Of a stretch of 64,000 nt of DNA, positions 35,487 through 44,467 are shown piece after piece (the first letter of the stretch is position 1; each line of letters begins with the position of its first letter). A program made the translations under genes and the position numbers. The stretch is from an uncultured Alphaproteobacteria bacterium (GTDB lineage: Bacteria; Pseudomonadota; Alphaproteobacteria; HIMB59; GCA-002718135): NCBI GenBank assembly GCA_902615845.1, contig CACMQS010000001.1, positions 1-64,000 on the forward strand. Direction: 5' to 3'. The notes below the pieces were generated by a model. The model saw nothing but the letters and a program-made list of their open reading frames with translations. It had not been told where the DNA came from and did no database searches.

Positions 35487-36647
35487 TTAATTAAAAATTT
35501 TTAATGTATTTTTTATATCTTTTATTTGATCATCAATATCTTCCAATCCACAATACAATCTAATTAATGTTCCAGTATTTCTATTTTTAAACTCTCTTTT
35601 ATCTAGTGGAGGAAAGGTAATGAGACTATCAAAACCACCCCAACTGTATCCTAATTTAAAAACTTTAAGTTTGTTAAAAAACTTTTCAATTTGTTTATTT
35701 GAATATTTCTTTTTTAGCATAAATGAAAATAATCCCGAGCTTCCAGAGAAATCTCTTTTCCATATTTTATGGTTCTTAGTATGAGGTAATGCTGGATGAA
35801 ATACATCTGCTACAAGATCATGTTGTAATAAATATTTTGCCATTAACAATGCATTTTTTTCAATTTCTCTCATTCGAATTTCAAGTGTTGGCAACCCTCT
35901 AATGGCCAAATATACTTCATCTGATCCAGGACATATTCCTAAAGTTTTTGCAGTAGTTCTAATTTTTCTAGCATATTTTTTATTTGATGAAACAAACCCG
36001 ATTAATACGTCCGAGTGACCATTTATATACTTAGTCCCCGCATCAATTATAATGTCTATTCCCAGTTTAATTGGATCGCAAAATAATGGTGATGCCCATG
36101 TATTATCCATTACAGTTGGTATATTATTTTTTTTAGCCATCTTTGTTATGAAAGGTATATCAATTATATCAAATGTAGCAGTTCCAGGAGATTCTAAATA
36201 AATAAGTTTTGTTTTTTTATTTATTAATTTTTCAAAATTATTAATTTTATTTATTGGATGAAAATATTTTATTTTTACTTTGTACTGTTTAAGAATATTT
36301 TCACAAAAAGTTCTTGTTGGGCTGTAGACACTATCATTTATTAAAACTTCATCTCCAGATTTTAATATAGCAAAAAAAGGAATTATTATTGAAGCAAGTC
36401 CAGAAGGAGACAAGACAGTATCATTACAATGATATAGTTCTGAGATACTATCTTCTAATTGTTTATGAAAAGGATTTTGATTAATTCCATAAAATGTTCT
36501 TCTATCATCTGCATTTTTAATATCATTTAAATAATCCTGATAACTATTAAAGATCATAGTTGATCCTTTATAGGTACCAGGATTGATAAAACCTTTTTGT
36601 TTGAGTGGGTTTCTTCCTATCTTAGTAAGCTTTGTTTTAATTTTCAC
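35487..36647 (-). CDS. metC: Cystathionine beta-lyase (PLP Cys/Met metabolism enzyme)
   Basis: PLP enzyme that splits cystathionine to homocysteine, pyruvate and ammonia, or related C-S bonds. The 386 residues show the family features YGINQNP, LSPSGLASI, YLESPGTATFDI, the DNTWASPLF metal-free active-site segment and the PLP Lys in DAGTKYINGHSDV. The overall pattern is that of the proteobacterial MetC branch. It is the first gene of a two-gene operon with the TSUP transporter, so other C-S lyase substrates giving exportable sulfur anions are possible. It is divergent from aapJ. Confidence 0.87.
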   Translation of the reverse strand: MKIKTKLTKIGRNPLKQKGFINPGTYKGSTMIFNSYQDYLNDIKNADDRRTFYGINQNPFHKQLEDSISELYHCNDTVLSPSGLASIIIPFFAILKSGDEVLINDSVYSPTRTFCENILKQYKVKIKYFHPINKINNFEKLINKKTKLIYLESPGTATFDIIDIPFITKMAKKNNIPTVMDNTWASPLFCDPIKLGIDIIIDAGTKYINGHSDVLIGFVSSNKKYARKIRTTAKTLGICPGSDEVYLAIRGLPTLEIRMREIEKNALLMAKYLLQHDLVADVFHPALPHTKNHKIWKRDFSGSSGLFSFMLKKKYSNKQIEKFFNKLKVFKLGYSWGGFDSLITFPPLDKREFKNRNTGTLIRLYCGLEDIDDQIKDIKNTLKIFN

Positions 36648-36721
36648 TATATCAATATCTAGTATATTATTAACATTTAAACACTAATTGTAGAAAAATA
36701 TTAAAATACAAAATGTATCAT

Positions 36722-36749
36722 TTGGATTAGCTTATAAATTTGGTATAGG
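36722..36749 (+). promoter_or_regulatory. Possible promoter of the aapJQMP operon
   Basis: TTGGAT (36722-36727) and TATAGG (36744-36749) are spaced by 16 bases in the 156-base divergent gap between metC and aapJ. The -35 is weak. The leader would be about 48 bases and ends in a GGAG ribosome site at about 36792. Confidence 0.35.
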
Positions 36750-36803
36750 GAAGCAATCTTTGAAAAAAGATATTTAAATAATTATTTAAACGGAGAAAAT
36801 AAT

Positions 36804-37808
36804 ATGAAAAAACTACTATCTATTTTCGCAGTTGTAGCTTTTGCATATACTGCAAATGCTGGAACTCTAGATGATGTAAAAAATAGAGGTTTTCTAAAAT
36901 GTGGTGTAACCACTGGTCTTATTGGTTTTGCAGCACCTGATGATGCTGGAAACTGGGCTGGTTTTGACGTAGACGTATGTCGTGCAGTTGCAGCAGCAAT
37001 TTTTGGAGACTCAAGCAAAGTAGAATTTACAACTACTACTGGTAAATCACGTTTCCCGACTTTAGCGTCTGGTGAAATTGATATGCTTGCAAGAAATACT
37101 ACTTGGACTTTAAGTCGTGATGTTAATCTTGGTTTTGAGTTTGTTGGTGTAAACTACTATGACGGACAAGGTTTCATGATTCCATCTGCTTTAGGTGTTG
37201 ATGATGCAACTGGTCTTGATGGAGCTACAGTTTGTATTCAAACAGGAACAACTACTGAGTTAAACTTAGCAGATTTCTTTAGAGCTAATGGTATTGGTTA
37301 TGAAGCACTTCCAATCGAAACAAATGATGAAGCAAGAGAAAACTTATTTGCAGGTAGATGTGATGTATACACTACTGATGCATCAGGTCTTTCTGCTACA
37401 AGAGCACAAGCTGATGATCCAGATAAATGGGTTGTTCTACCAAATATCATTTCAAAAGAACCTCTTGGACCACTCGTAAGACATGGTGATCACCAATGGG
37501 GTGATGTTGTACGTTGGTCTCTAAATACTCTTATCATCGCAGAAGAGTTAGGAATTAATTCTTCAAATGTAGATGATATGAAGAGTTCTAATATTCCTGA
37601 AGTACTTAGAGTACTAGGAGTTGAAGGTGGTTACGGTGAAATGTTAGAATTAAGCAATGATTTTGCTTATAATATCATTAAACAAGTTGGTAACTATTCA
37701 GAGTCTTTTGATAGAAATATCGGACCTGATACACCTCTTGGAATTGGTAGAAATCTGAACGCATTATGGACCGACGGAGGTATTTTATACGCTCCACCAT
37801 TTAGATAG
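36804..37808 (+). CDS. aapJ: General L-amino acid ABC transporter binding protein
   Basis: Periplasmic receptor for a broad range of L-amino acids. A signal peptide of 19 residues ends TANA before GTLDDVKNRGFLKCGV, the standard AapJ beginning. The 334 residues continue with GFAAPDDAGNWAGFDVDVCRAVAAAIFGD and FVGVNYYDGQGFMIP, also diagnostic. Its codon use is richer in GC than its neighbours, as expected for one of the most abundant proteins in such cells. A GC-rich hairpin between it and aapQ probably keeps its mRNA level above that of the permeases. Confidence 0.96.
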   Translation: MKKLLSIFAVVAFAYTANAGTLDDVKNRGFLKCGVTTGLIGFAAPDDAGNWAGFDVDVCRAVAAAIFGDSSKVEFTTTTGKSRFPTLASGEIDMLARNTTWTLSRDVNLGFEFVGVNYYDGQGFMIPSALGVDDATGLDGATVCIQTGTTTELNLADFFRANGIGYEALPIETNDEARENLFAGRCDVYTTDASGLSATRAQADDPDKWVVLPNIISKEPLGPLVRHGDHQWGDVVRWSLNTLIIAEELGINSSNVDDMKSSNIPEVLRVLGVEGGYGEMLELSNDFAYNIIKQVGNYSESFDRNIGPDTPLGIGRNLNALWTDGGILYAPPFR

Positions 37809-37835
37809 AAACTAATTAATTTTTAATATAATAAA

Positions 37836-37868
37836 TGGGGGGATGAAAGTCCCCCCAATTTTTTTTAG
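37836..37868 (+). terminator. Hairpin with T run between aapJ and aapQ
   Basis: TGGGGGGA (37836-37843) pairs with TCCCCCCA (37850-37857) across a six-base loop and is followed by AATTTTTTTT. It looks like a terminator inside the operon, so it should stop most transcripts after aapJ and let a fraction through to aapQMP. Confidence 0.85.
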
Positions 37869-37873
37869 TAGAA

Positions 37874-39031
37874 ATGCAAAATAATTTATTTCAAGATCAA
37901 AAATTTAGAGGTATTTTATATCAAACTCTTGTTGTTGGTTTTTTTGCATTAGGTTTATATTTTGTAATTAATACAACTGCTTACAATCTTGAAAAGAGAA
38001 ATATTGCTACTGGTTTTAGTTTTTTAAATAACCCGGCTGGGTTTGATATTAGTTTTTCTCCCTTTCTTGATTTTAAGTCAACAGATACTCATTTAAAAGT
38101 TTATTTTGTTGGAGTTTTAAATACACTTTTAGTTTCTTTTTGTGGGTGTATAGCTGCAACAATTCTAGGTTTTATAGTTGGTATTATAAGACTATCTTCT
38201 AATTGGCTCTTAAGTAGAATTGCTTACATTTATGTTGAGTTTACTAGAAATACACCTTTGCTTCTTCAAATTATATTATGGTATGCAATTTTAATTCAAT
38301 TACCAAGAATAAAACAAGCCCCACAAATTTGGGAAACATTTTATATTTCAAACAGAGGATTATTTGGACCAAAACCTATATTTCTTGACGGTTCAAATAT
38401 TGTTATTCTTAGTCTTGTCTTAGGCTTTATTATAAGTTTTTTTATAGCTAGATGGGCTAAAAAAAGACAAGATACTACTGGTCAACAGTTTCCAACTTTT
38501 ACAACTAACTTAAGTATAATAGTTTTTTTACCTTTAGTTGTGTTTTTTATCATGGGATCTCCTATAACTTTAGAATATCCAGTTTTAAAAGGTTTTAATT
38601 TTAAAGGAGGTGCAGTTATTAGACCTGAATTTATAGCAATGTTTCTCGCCTTATCAATTTACACTGCAGCTTTTATTTCTGAAACAGTAAGATCTGGAAT
38701 TTTATCTGTTACCAAAGGACAAAGAGAAGCTTCAGGAGCATTAGGATTGAAAAAATATTGGATTATGAGATTAATTATTATTCCTCAAGCATTAAGAGTA
38801 ATAGTACCACCTTTAACAAGTCAGTATCTAAATTTAACAAAAAATTCTTCTCTAGGAATTGCTGTTGGATATGCAGATCTTGTACATGGCTTTGGTGGAA
38901 TTAGTTTAAACCAAACGGGTCAAGCTATTGAATGTATGGCTATAACTATGGCAACTTATTTACTAATAAGTTTAACAATTTCATTTTTTATGAACATTTA
39001 TAACAGAAGTATTCAATTTAAGGAAAAATAA
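37874..39031 (+). CDS. aapQ: General L-amino acid ABC transporter permease
   Basis: First membrane subunit of the Aap importer, 385 residues. It has the long central insertion typical of AapQ compared with HisQ-like proteins, and a C-terminal permease core with the EAA loop REASGALGLKKYWIMRLIIIPQALR. VEFTRNTPLLLQIILWY is also characteristic. The start lies just after the internal hairpin; the stop shares one base with aapM. The whole operon order J-Q-M-P is as in rhizobia. Confidence 0.95.
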   Translation: MQNNLFQDQKFRGILYQTLVVGFFALGLYFVINTTAYNLEKRNIATGFSFLNNPAGFDISFSPFLDFKSTDTHLKVYFVGVLNTLLVSFCGCIAATILGFIVGIIRLSSNWLLSRIAYIYVEFTRNTPLLLQIILWYAILIQLPRIKQAPQIWETFYISNRGLFGPKPIFLDGSNIVILSLVLGFIISFFIARWAKKRQDTTGQQFPTFTTNLSIIVFLPLVVFFIMGSPITLEYPVLKGFNFKGGAVIRPEFIAMFLALSIYTAAFISETVRSGILSVTKGQREASGALGLKKYWIMRLIIIPQALRVIVPPLTSQYLNLTKNSSLGIAVGYADLVHGFGGISLNQTGQAIECMAITMATYLLISLTISFFMNIYNRSIQFKEK

Positions 39032-40173
39032 TGGAAAATAATTCAAATTTTGAAACAAGAAAACCGCCTGTTGCCACAACTGGTATTCTTGGTTGGTGTA
39101 GACTACATTTATTTTCAAATTGGGTAAATTCACTTATTACACTTCTTGTCATATATTTTCTATATCAATTAATACCTTGGTTTTTAGATTGGTCTGTATT
39201 TAGTGCAGATTTTTGGACAAATTATAAAGGAGAATTAATCGTAGATAGAACGTTTTGTTCTAGAGTAGCTGATCCTAAAGGTGATCATGGGGCATGTTGG
39301 GCAATTATTATTGTACGTTTTTATCAATTTATGTATGGATTTTATCCATCAGAACAAGTTTGGAGAGTAAACTTAACGTATTTCCTTCTTGTAGTTGCTC
39401 TACTTCCTTTGTTGATAGAAAAAATCCCAGGAAGAAAACACTTAATTAAATTTACTATCGCCTTTCCAATAGTAGCGTTTATATTGCTTTATGGAGGATT
39501 TGGATTTCAAGTTATTCCTACTAATAAATGGGGAGGTTTATTAGTAACACTTGTCCTTGGTGTATTTGGCATTGCTATAGCATTTCCATTAGGCATCTTA
39601 CTCGCACTCGGTAGAAGATCTCAGTTACCAGTAATAAGTATGTTTTGTACTTTGTTTATAGAATTTATCAGAGGTGTTCCATTAATTACACTTCTTTTTT
39701 TTGGTATGGTAATGCTTCCTTTGTTTTTACCAGAAGGTTTAAATTTAGATGGATTGGTGAGAGTACTTGTTGCAGTAACATTATTTCAAGCTGCTTACAT
39801 GGCCGAAGTTATTCGTGGGGGCTTACAAGCAATTCCAAGGGGTCAATATGAAGCTGCTCAATCAGTTGGATTGAGTTATTGGCAAATGAATAGAAAAATT
39901 ATACTTCCCCAAGCTATTAGAATTTCAATACCATCTATTGTAAACACTTCTATTGGATTGTTTAAAGATACAACTCTAGTAATTATTATTGGTTTACTTG
40001 ATTTACTTGGAATAGGAAGAGGGGCATTAGCTGATGCTACTTGGATGGGTTTATCCAATGAAGTTTACGTCTTTGTTGCATTAGTTTTTTTTATTTTCAC
40101 TTTTTCAATGTCCAGATATAGTTTGTATTTGGAAAAGAAACTAAAAACGGGTATTAATATGGGAGCAGATTAA
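39031..40173 (+). CDS. aapM: General L-amino acid ABC transporter permease
   Basis: Second membrane subunit of the Aap importer, 380 residues. The motif [30 protein letters not shown] and the EAA loop [25 protein letters not shown] mark the permease core. The N-terminal third contains a periplasmic loop with two Cys ([16 protein letters not shown]) that may form a disulfide. It overlaps aapQ by one base and is 2 bases from aapP, so stoichiometric translation is likely. Confidence 0.95.
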   Translation: MENNSNFETRKPPVATTGILGWCRLHLFSNWVNSLITLLVIYFLYQLIPWFLDWSVFSADFWTNYKGELIVDRTFCSRVADPKGDHGACWAIIIVRFYQFMYGFYPSEQVWRVNLTYFLLVVALLPLLIEKIPGRKHLIKFTIAFPIVAFILLYGGFGFQVIPTNKWGGLLVTLVLGVFGIAIAFPLGILLALGRRSQLPVISMFCTLFIEFIRGVPLITLLFFGMVMLPLFLPEGLNLDGLVRVLVAVTLFQAAYMAEVIRGGLQAIPRGQYEAAQSVGLSYWQMNRKIILPQAIRISIPSIVNTSIGLFKDTTLVIIIGLLDLLGIGRGALADATWMGLSNEVYVFVALVFFIFTFSMSRYSLYLEKKLKTGINMGAD

Positions 40174-40175
40174 TT

Positions 40176-40919
40176 ATGTCAGAAAATTCAATAATTTCAT
40201 TACAAAATGTTAACAAATGGTTTGGTGATTTCCAAGTACTAAAAGATGTGAATTTAGAGGTAAAAAAGAAAGAAAGAATAGTTGTCTGTGGTCCTTCAGG
40301 ATCAGGTAAATCAACAATGATAAGATGCATTAATCGATTAGAAGAACATCAAGAAGGAAAAATTGTCGTAGATGGTATTGAACTTACAGGTAATCTAAAA
40401 AATATTGACAGTGTTAGAAAAGAAGTAGGTATGGTATTTCAACAGTTTAACTTGTTTCCTCATTTATCTGTAAAAGAAAACATAACGTTGGCTCCAATCT
40501 GGGTAAAAAAAATGCCTAAAGCTGAAGCAGAAGAGCTAGCAATGAAACAACTAGAGATTGTTAAGATCCCAGAGCAAGCAAATAAATATCCCGGTCAACT
40601 ATCTGGAGGTCAGCAACAAAGAGTGGCTATTGCAAGATCCCTTGCAATGAATCCTAACATTATGCTTTTTGATGAACCAACATCTGCTCTTGATCCCGAA
40701 ATGATCAAAGAAGTTTTAGATGTTATGGTTGATTTAGCTGAAGGGGGAATGACTATGATCGTTGTTACACACGAAATGGGTTTTGCTAAAACAGTTGCTG
40801 ATAGAATGGTATTTATGGATGAAGGAAAAATTGTTGAAGAAGCTAGCCCAGATAAATTTTTTAATAATCCAGAGAGTGATCGAACCAAGCTATTTTTAAG
40901 TCAAATTCTTCATCAGTAA
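40176..40919 (+). CDS. aapP: General L-amino acid ABC transporter ATPase
   Basis: Cytoplasmic ATPase that powers the Aap importer, 247 residues. Walker A is GPSGSGKST (residues 39-47), the signature is LSGGQQQR (near 141), Walker B is [14 protein letters not shown], and the switch His lies in VVTHEMGFA. All are intact. It closes the operon; its stop nearly touches that of the convergent alaX gene. It might also serve other importers, but the sugar and thiamine permeases normally use other ATPase classes. Confidence 0.96.
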   Translation: MSENSIISLQNVNKWFGDFQVLKDVNLEVKKKERIVVCGPSGSGKSTMIRCINRLEEHQEGKIVVDGIELTGNLKNIDSVRKEVGMVFQQFNLFPHLSVKENITLAPIWVKKMPKAEAEELAMKQLEIVKIPEQANKYPGQLSGGQQQRVAIARSLAMNPNIMLFDEPTSALDPEMIKEVLDVMVDLAEGGMTMIVVTHEMGFAKTVADRMVFMDEGKIVEEASPDKFFNNPESDRTKLFLSQILHQ

Positions 40920-40920
40920 T

Positions 40921-41622
40921 TTAAGAAGTTAACAATAAATTAACTCTTCTATTCATTTTACCTTTGTTTTCTATTTTGCCGATTTGAATTTTACCAATCT
41001 CATTAGTTGATTTCACATGTGTACCACCACAAGGTTGTAAATCAACATCACCAATTCTGATTAATCTTATTTTACCATCTACTTGCGGAGGTTTTACTGA
41101 CATAGTTCTGACTAGCTCAGGTTTTTCTTCCAATATACTCCTTTCAATTACTTCACTAGTAACGGTATGATTATCTTCAACCAACAAATTTATTTTTTCT
41201 TCCAATTCTTCTCTATTTATTTGTTTATCTGGATCATTAAAATCTAATCGACTTTTTTCATAACCAATTTGACCACCAGTTACTCCTAAAGGGACTATAG
41301 AACACAACAAGTGCAGTGCAGTATGCATTCTCATATGCTTGTATCGTAAATCCCAATTTATTTTTCCAATTATTTCAGCATTCTCTTCAAGATCTTTGAG
41401 ATCATCTACAATATTTATTATTTTATTATTTTCTTTAATAGTATCTAAGACTTGTATTTTTATATTTTCAGCTTCTATTGCACCTGTGTCTCCCGGTTGA
41501 CCTCCACTTTTTGCATAAAATGCTGTCTTATCTAACTCAATACGATTTTCTTCTTTCACAATACCTATAATTTTTGCTTTAAATTCTTTAAGGTATGCAT
41601 CATCTTCGAATAATTTTGTCAT
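40921..41622 (-). CDS. alaX: Alanyl-tRNA editing protein AlaX
   Basis: Free-standing editing domain that hydrolyses Ser- or Gly-tRNA(Ala) mistakes. The 233 residues match the second half of the AlaRS editing region: FYAKSGGQPGDTG (residues 35-47), zinc ligands His100 and His104 (MRMHTALHLL), and Cys198 and His202 (QPCGGTHV). All four metal ligands are kept. It is convergent with aapP and divergent from umuD. Whether it prefers Ser or Gly mischarging cannot be told. Confidence 0.9.
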   Translation of the reverse strand: MTKLFEDDAYLKEFKAKIIGIVKEENRIELDKTAFYAKSGGQPGDTGAIEAENIKIQVLDTIKENNKIINIVDDLKDLEENAEIIGKINWDLRYKHMRMHTALHLLCSIVPLGVTGGQIGYEKSRLDFNDPDKQINREELEEKINLLVEDNHTVTSEVIERSILEEKPELVRTMSVKPPQVDGKIRLIRIGDVDLQPCGGTHVKSTNEIGKIQIGKIENKGKMNRRVNLLLTS

Positions 41623-41655
41623 AGCGTTTTTTAACAGTATTTTAAAAATATTATA

Positions 41656-41683
41656 TTGACTTTTTTCTCATTCTGGATAAATT
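41656..41683 (+). promoter_or_regulatory. Promoter of umuDC
   Basis: TTGACT (41656-41661) and TAAATT (41678-41683) with a 16-base spacer lie directly upstream of a LexA box. A transcription start near 41690 would fall inside the box. Confidence 0.6.
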
Positions 41684-41684
41684 A

Positions 41685-41699
41685 GAACAAAAGTAGAAC
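41685..41699 (+). promoter_or_regulatory. LexA operator (SOS box), alphaproteobacterial type
   Basis: GAAC-N7-GAAC (41685-41688 and 41696-41699), which on the other strand is GTTC-N7-GTTC, the known LexA site of alphaproteobacteria. It covers the predicted transcription start of umuDC, so LexA would block the promoter until DNA damage. Confidence 0.85.
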
Positions 41700-41761
41700 A
41701 AATAATTTTATAAATAATATAATTACTATTTATCAATTATTTAAATATTTTTTCTAATATT

Positions 41762-42199
41762 ATGTCTAAAAAAATAGAAAACTTAATATTTAAAGCTGAA
41801 TCCAAAGGAGATCAAGTAACACCTTATTTTCTTGATACAGTATCTGCAGGTTTTCCATCTCCAGCTACTGATTATATGGAAAACAAACTTGATCTTAATG
41901 AATATTTGGTTCAGCGTCCAACAGCAACCTATATCGTTAAAGCCAATGGCCCTTCTATGACTGATGCAGGCATATTATCAGGTGATTTACTTATTGTTGA
42001 TAGAAGTATTATACCTCGCAACGACAATATTGTTATAGCCTCCATCTTTGGTGATCTAACAGTCAAAAAACTGAAAAAGAAAGATCAGTCACTATTTTTA
42101 GTTTCTGCCAATAATGAGTATCCTAGTATTCAAGTTAAAGAAGAAATGGAGTGTTTTATATGGGGGGTAGTGACATATGTCATACACAAAACTACTTAA
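41762..42199 (+). CDS. umuD: UmuD-like SOS mutagenesis protein
   Basis: Accessory subunit of DNA polymerase V, activated by RecA-stimulated self-cleavage. The 145 residues keep the cleavage site Ala29-Gly30 (VSAGFPSPATDY), the nucleophile Ser65 (GPSMTDAG) and the base Lys102 (LTVKKLKK), spaced 37 apart as in E. coli UmuD. There is no DNA-binding domain, so it is UmuD and not LexA. It is preceded by a LexA box and overlaps umuC by 23 bases. Confidence 0.94.
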   Translation: MSKKIENLIFKAESKGDQVTPYFLDTVSAGFPSPATDYMENKLDLNEYLVQRPTATYIVKANGPSMTDAGILSGDLLIVDRSIIPRNDNIVIASIFGDLTVKKLKKKDQSLFLVSANNEYPSIQVKEEMECFIWGVVTYVIHKTT

Positions 42200-43481
42200 T
42201 AGAAATCATAGCTCAGTAAATCAATCTATAGCATTGATAGATTGCAATAATTTTTATGCGTCATGTGAAAGAATATTTAATCCAAAACTTATAGGAAAAC
42301 CAATTGTTGTACTTTCCAATAATGATGGTTGTATCATTGCGCGATCAAAAGAAGCAAAAAAATTAGGGATAAAAATGGGCGAACCTTATTTTAAAGCAAA
42401 AAATATTATTGAAAAAAATGATGTTAAAGTTTTTTCATCTAATTATTCTCTGTATGGTGATATTTCTCAGAGAGTAATGGAGACTTTATCAAGTTTCTCT
42501 TCAGAGGTAGAAATCTACTCTATAGATGAGGCATTTCTTGGTTTAAATGGTTTTGAGAACTATGAGCTAAACACTTATTGCAGACATATTAGGCAAACGA
42601 TTAAGAGGTGGGTTGGTATTCCAGTTAGTATTGGAGTGGGGCCAACAAAAACACTATCCAAAATAGCTAATCATCTAGCAAAAAAACAATCAGACTATAA
42701 AGGTGTGTGCATACTAAAAAACAAAATAGAAATAAAAAAAGCATTAGAATTCACATCTATTGAAGAAGTATGGGGCATTGGAAGAAGATTATCTCTTTTC
42801 CTGAAAAAATATAATATTCATAATGCTTATCAATTTTCACAAATGGACAGAGGATGGATAAGAAAAAATATGGGTGTAGTGGGAGAGAAGACATACCTAG
42901 AATTAAATAGCGTATCGTGTTTAGAGCTTGATTTGGTTCCAAGTGATAAACAAAGTTGTTGTGTTTCAAGATCATTTAGTCAGCCAATAGAAAAATTATT
43001 TGATTTGGAGGAATCAATATCAACTTATGGATCAAGAGTATCAGAGAAGATAAGGGAAGAGGGGTTAGTCGCTGAGTCGATGAGTATTTTTGTTTTGACA
43101 AATCATTTTAATAGAAGAGAGAAACAATATTCAAATTCAATAAAACTACACTTACCTTTCCCAACAAATAATAGCATAAAAATTGTTAAAAGAGCTCTTG
43201 AAGGAATTAGAAAAATATATCGACCAGGATTTCGTTATAAAAAGGCTGGAATCATATTGTATGGTCTTAGCAGGCACAATGTAACTAGAGGATTGCTTGA
43301 TTATGACCGTGATACATCGGATAGAATAATGAATACTATTGATAATATTAATTCTAGGTATGGAAGTTCAACGTTAAAGATAGCTTCCGAAGGTATAGAA
43401 AAAATATGGAAGATGAAAAGAGAAAACGTATCACCATGTTACACAACACGTTTTGAGGAATTGGTGGAAGTTAAGGCTTAG
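42177..43481 (+). CDS. umuC: Y-family DNA polymerase V catalytic subunit
   Basis: Error-prone polymerase that copies past DNA lesions. The 434 residues contain the catalytic motifs ALIDCNNFYASCE (Asp22) and YSIDEAFLGL (Asp-Glu near 117), then the thumb region VWGIGRRLSLFLKKY and the little-finger domain. The ATG lies inside umuD with a 23-base overlap; most homologues begin about 15 residues later, but no later ATG or GTG fits in frame before the catalytic motif. It is followed by tRNA-Asn on the other strand. Confidence 0.94.
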   Translation: MSYTKLLNRNHSSVNQSIALIDCNNFYASCERIFNPKLIGKPIVVLSNNDGCIIARSKEAKKLGIKMGEPYFKAKNIIEKNDVKVFSSNYSLYGDISQRVMETLSSFSSEVEIYSIDEAFLGLNGFENYELNTYCRHIRQTIKRWVGIPVSIGVGPTKTLSKIANHLAKKQSDYKGVCILKNKIEIKKALEFTSIEEVWGIGRRLSLFLKKYNIHNAYQFSQMDRGWIRKNMGVVGEKTYLELNSVSCLELDLVPSDKQSCCVSRSFSQPIEKLFDLEESISTYGSRVSEKIREEGLVAESMSIFVLTNHFNRREKQYSNSIKLHLPFPTNNSIKIVKRALEGIRKIYRPGFRYKKAGIILYGLSRHNVTRGLLDYDRDTSDRIMNTIDNINSRYGSSTLKIASEGIEKIWKMKRENVSPCYTTRFEELVEVKA

Positions 43482-43487
43482 ATAAAA

Positions 43488-43562
43488 TGGCTCCCCGGGC
43501 CGGGCTCGAACCAGCGACCGATCGGTTAACAGCCGATTGCTCTACCACTGAGCTACCGAGGA
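43488..43562 (-). tRNA. tRNA-Asn (anticodon GTT)
   Basis: On the minus strand a 75-base cloverleaf: acceptor arms TCCTCGG/CCGGGGA (one G-T), discriminator G and encoded CCA. The anticodon loop reads CTGTTAA with GTT. It lies 6 bases after the convergent umuC gene. Confidence 0.96.
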
Positions 43563-43609
43563 ACACAATTTTGTTGATAATAAAAAAAAATTAAAAAACA
43601 AGAAAAATT

Positions 43610-43683
43610 TGGAGGCTCGGAGCGGAATCGAACCGCTGTGCAAGGCTTTGCAGGCCCCTACATCACCACTCTGCCACCGAGCC
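43610..43683 (-). tRNA. tRNA-Cys (anticodon GCA)
   Basis: On the minus strand a 74-base cloverleaf: acceptor arms GGCTCGG/CCGAGCC, discriminator T (U in RNA), the identity base of tRNA-Cys, and encoded CCA. The anticodon is GCA in CTGCAAA. It lies 47 bases upstream of tRNA-Asn and may share its transcript. Confidence 0.96.
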
Positions 43684-43807
43684 TAAAAAAAATGACAATT
43701 ATCACTATATTATTTCTAGTCAATTAATGAAAAAAAATTCTAAAGATTAATAATATAATTTAAATAATTGATTATATAATAGGTTTATATAAAGCATCCT
43801 TTAAGAA

Positions 43808-44467
43808 ATGAGTGAAACATTTGAAATTGCAAGAAAAAATATGGTTGTTAATCAGTTGAGACCAAACAAAATTAATGAAGAAAATATATTACAAATATTT
43901 GAAAAAACTCCTAAAGAAAATTATCTGGATGTCAGCTTAGGTAAGAATTGTTACCTAGATAATAATTTAGATATAACTGACAAAAGAGGATATCTTAAAA
44001 ATTTACACCTAGCTCAAATTATAAAATATTCGAAAATTTTAACTAATGATAAGGTATTGCATATAGGCGGCTTAACGGGCTACTTTTCCTCTCTAATTAG
44101 CTCACTATGTAAAGAACTTCATGTTGTAGAAGAAAATAGAGAACTATTTAAATTACTAGAACATAATATTAACAATACTGAAAATACTAATATTAGTTTA
44201 TTTAATCATAATTTATTAGATGGATTATCTGATAAAGCTCCATTCAACTTAATTATTATTGACGGACCTATATTTAAAATAACTGATAAGTTAAAAAAAC
44301 AACTATCAATGAATGGAGGAAGGTTAATATATATTAAAAAAATATATGATAATTTGGGTAAAGCTTATAAAATTATAAGAAATGAAGATTTGTATTCATC
44401 TGAGTATTTATTTGATGTAATGAGTAGTTATCAAATTCAAGAACAACAAGAGGGTTTTAAATTTTAA
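43808..44467 (+). CDS. PCMT-like protein with altered SAM motif
   Basis: A 219-residue relative of protein-L-isoaspartate O-methyltransferase. The opening ARKNMVVNQLRPNKI and LHLAQIIKYSKI match the alphaproteobacterial pcm homologue found upstream of tolC. The SAM motif I, normally VLEIGTGSGYQ, reads VLHIGGLTGYFSS, with the usual acidic residue replaced by His and GTGSG lost. The catalytic core also departs from the true Pcm encoded at 60136. It may no longer methylate. It is directly upstream of tolC (no gap), in the conserved pcm-tolC-popZ-valS order. Confidence 0.83.
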   Translation: MSETFEIARKNMVVNQLRPNKINEENILQIFEKTPKENYLDVSLGKNCYLDNNLDITDKRGYLKNLHLAQIIKYSKILTNDKVLHIGGLTGYFSSLISSLCKELHVVEENRELFKLLEHNINNTENTNISLFNHNLLDGLSDKAPFNLIIIDGPIFKITDKLKKQLSMNGGRLIYIKKIYDNLGKAYKIIRNEDLYSSEYLFDVMSSYQIQEQQEGFKF

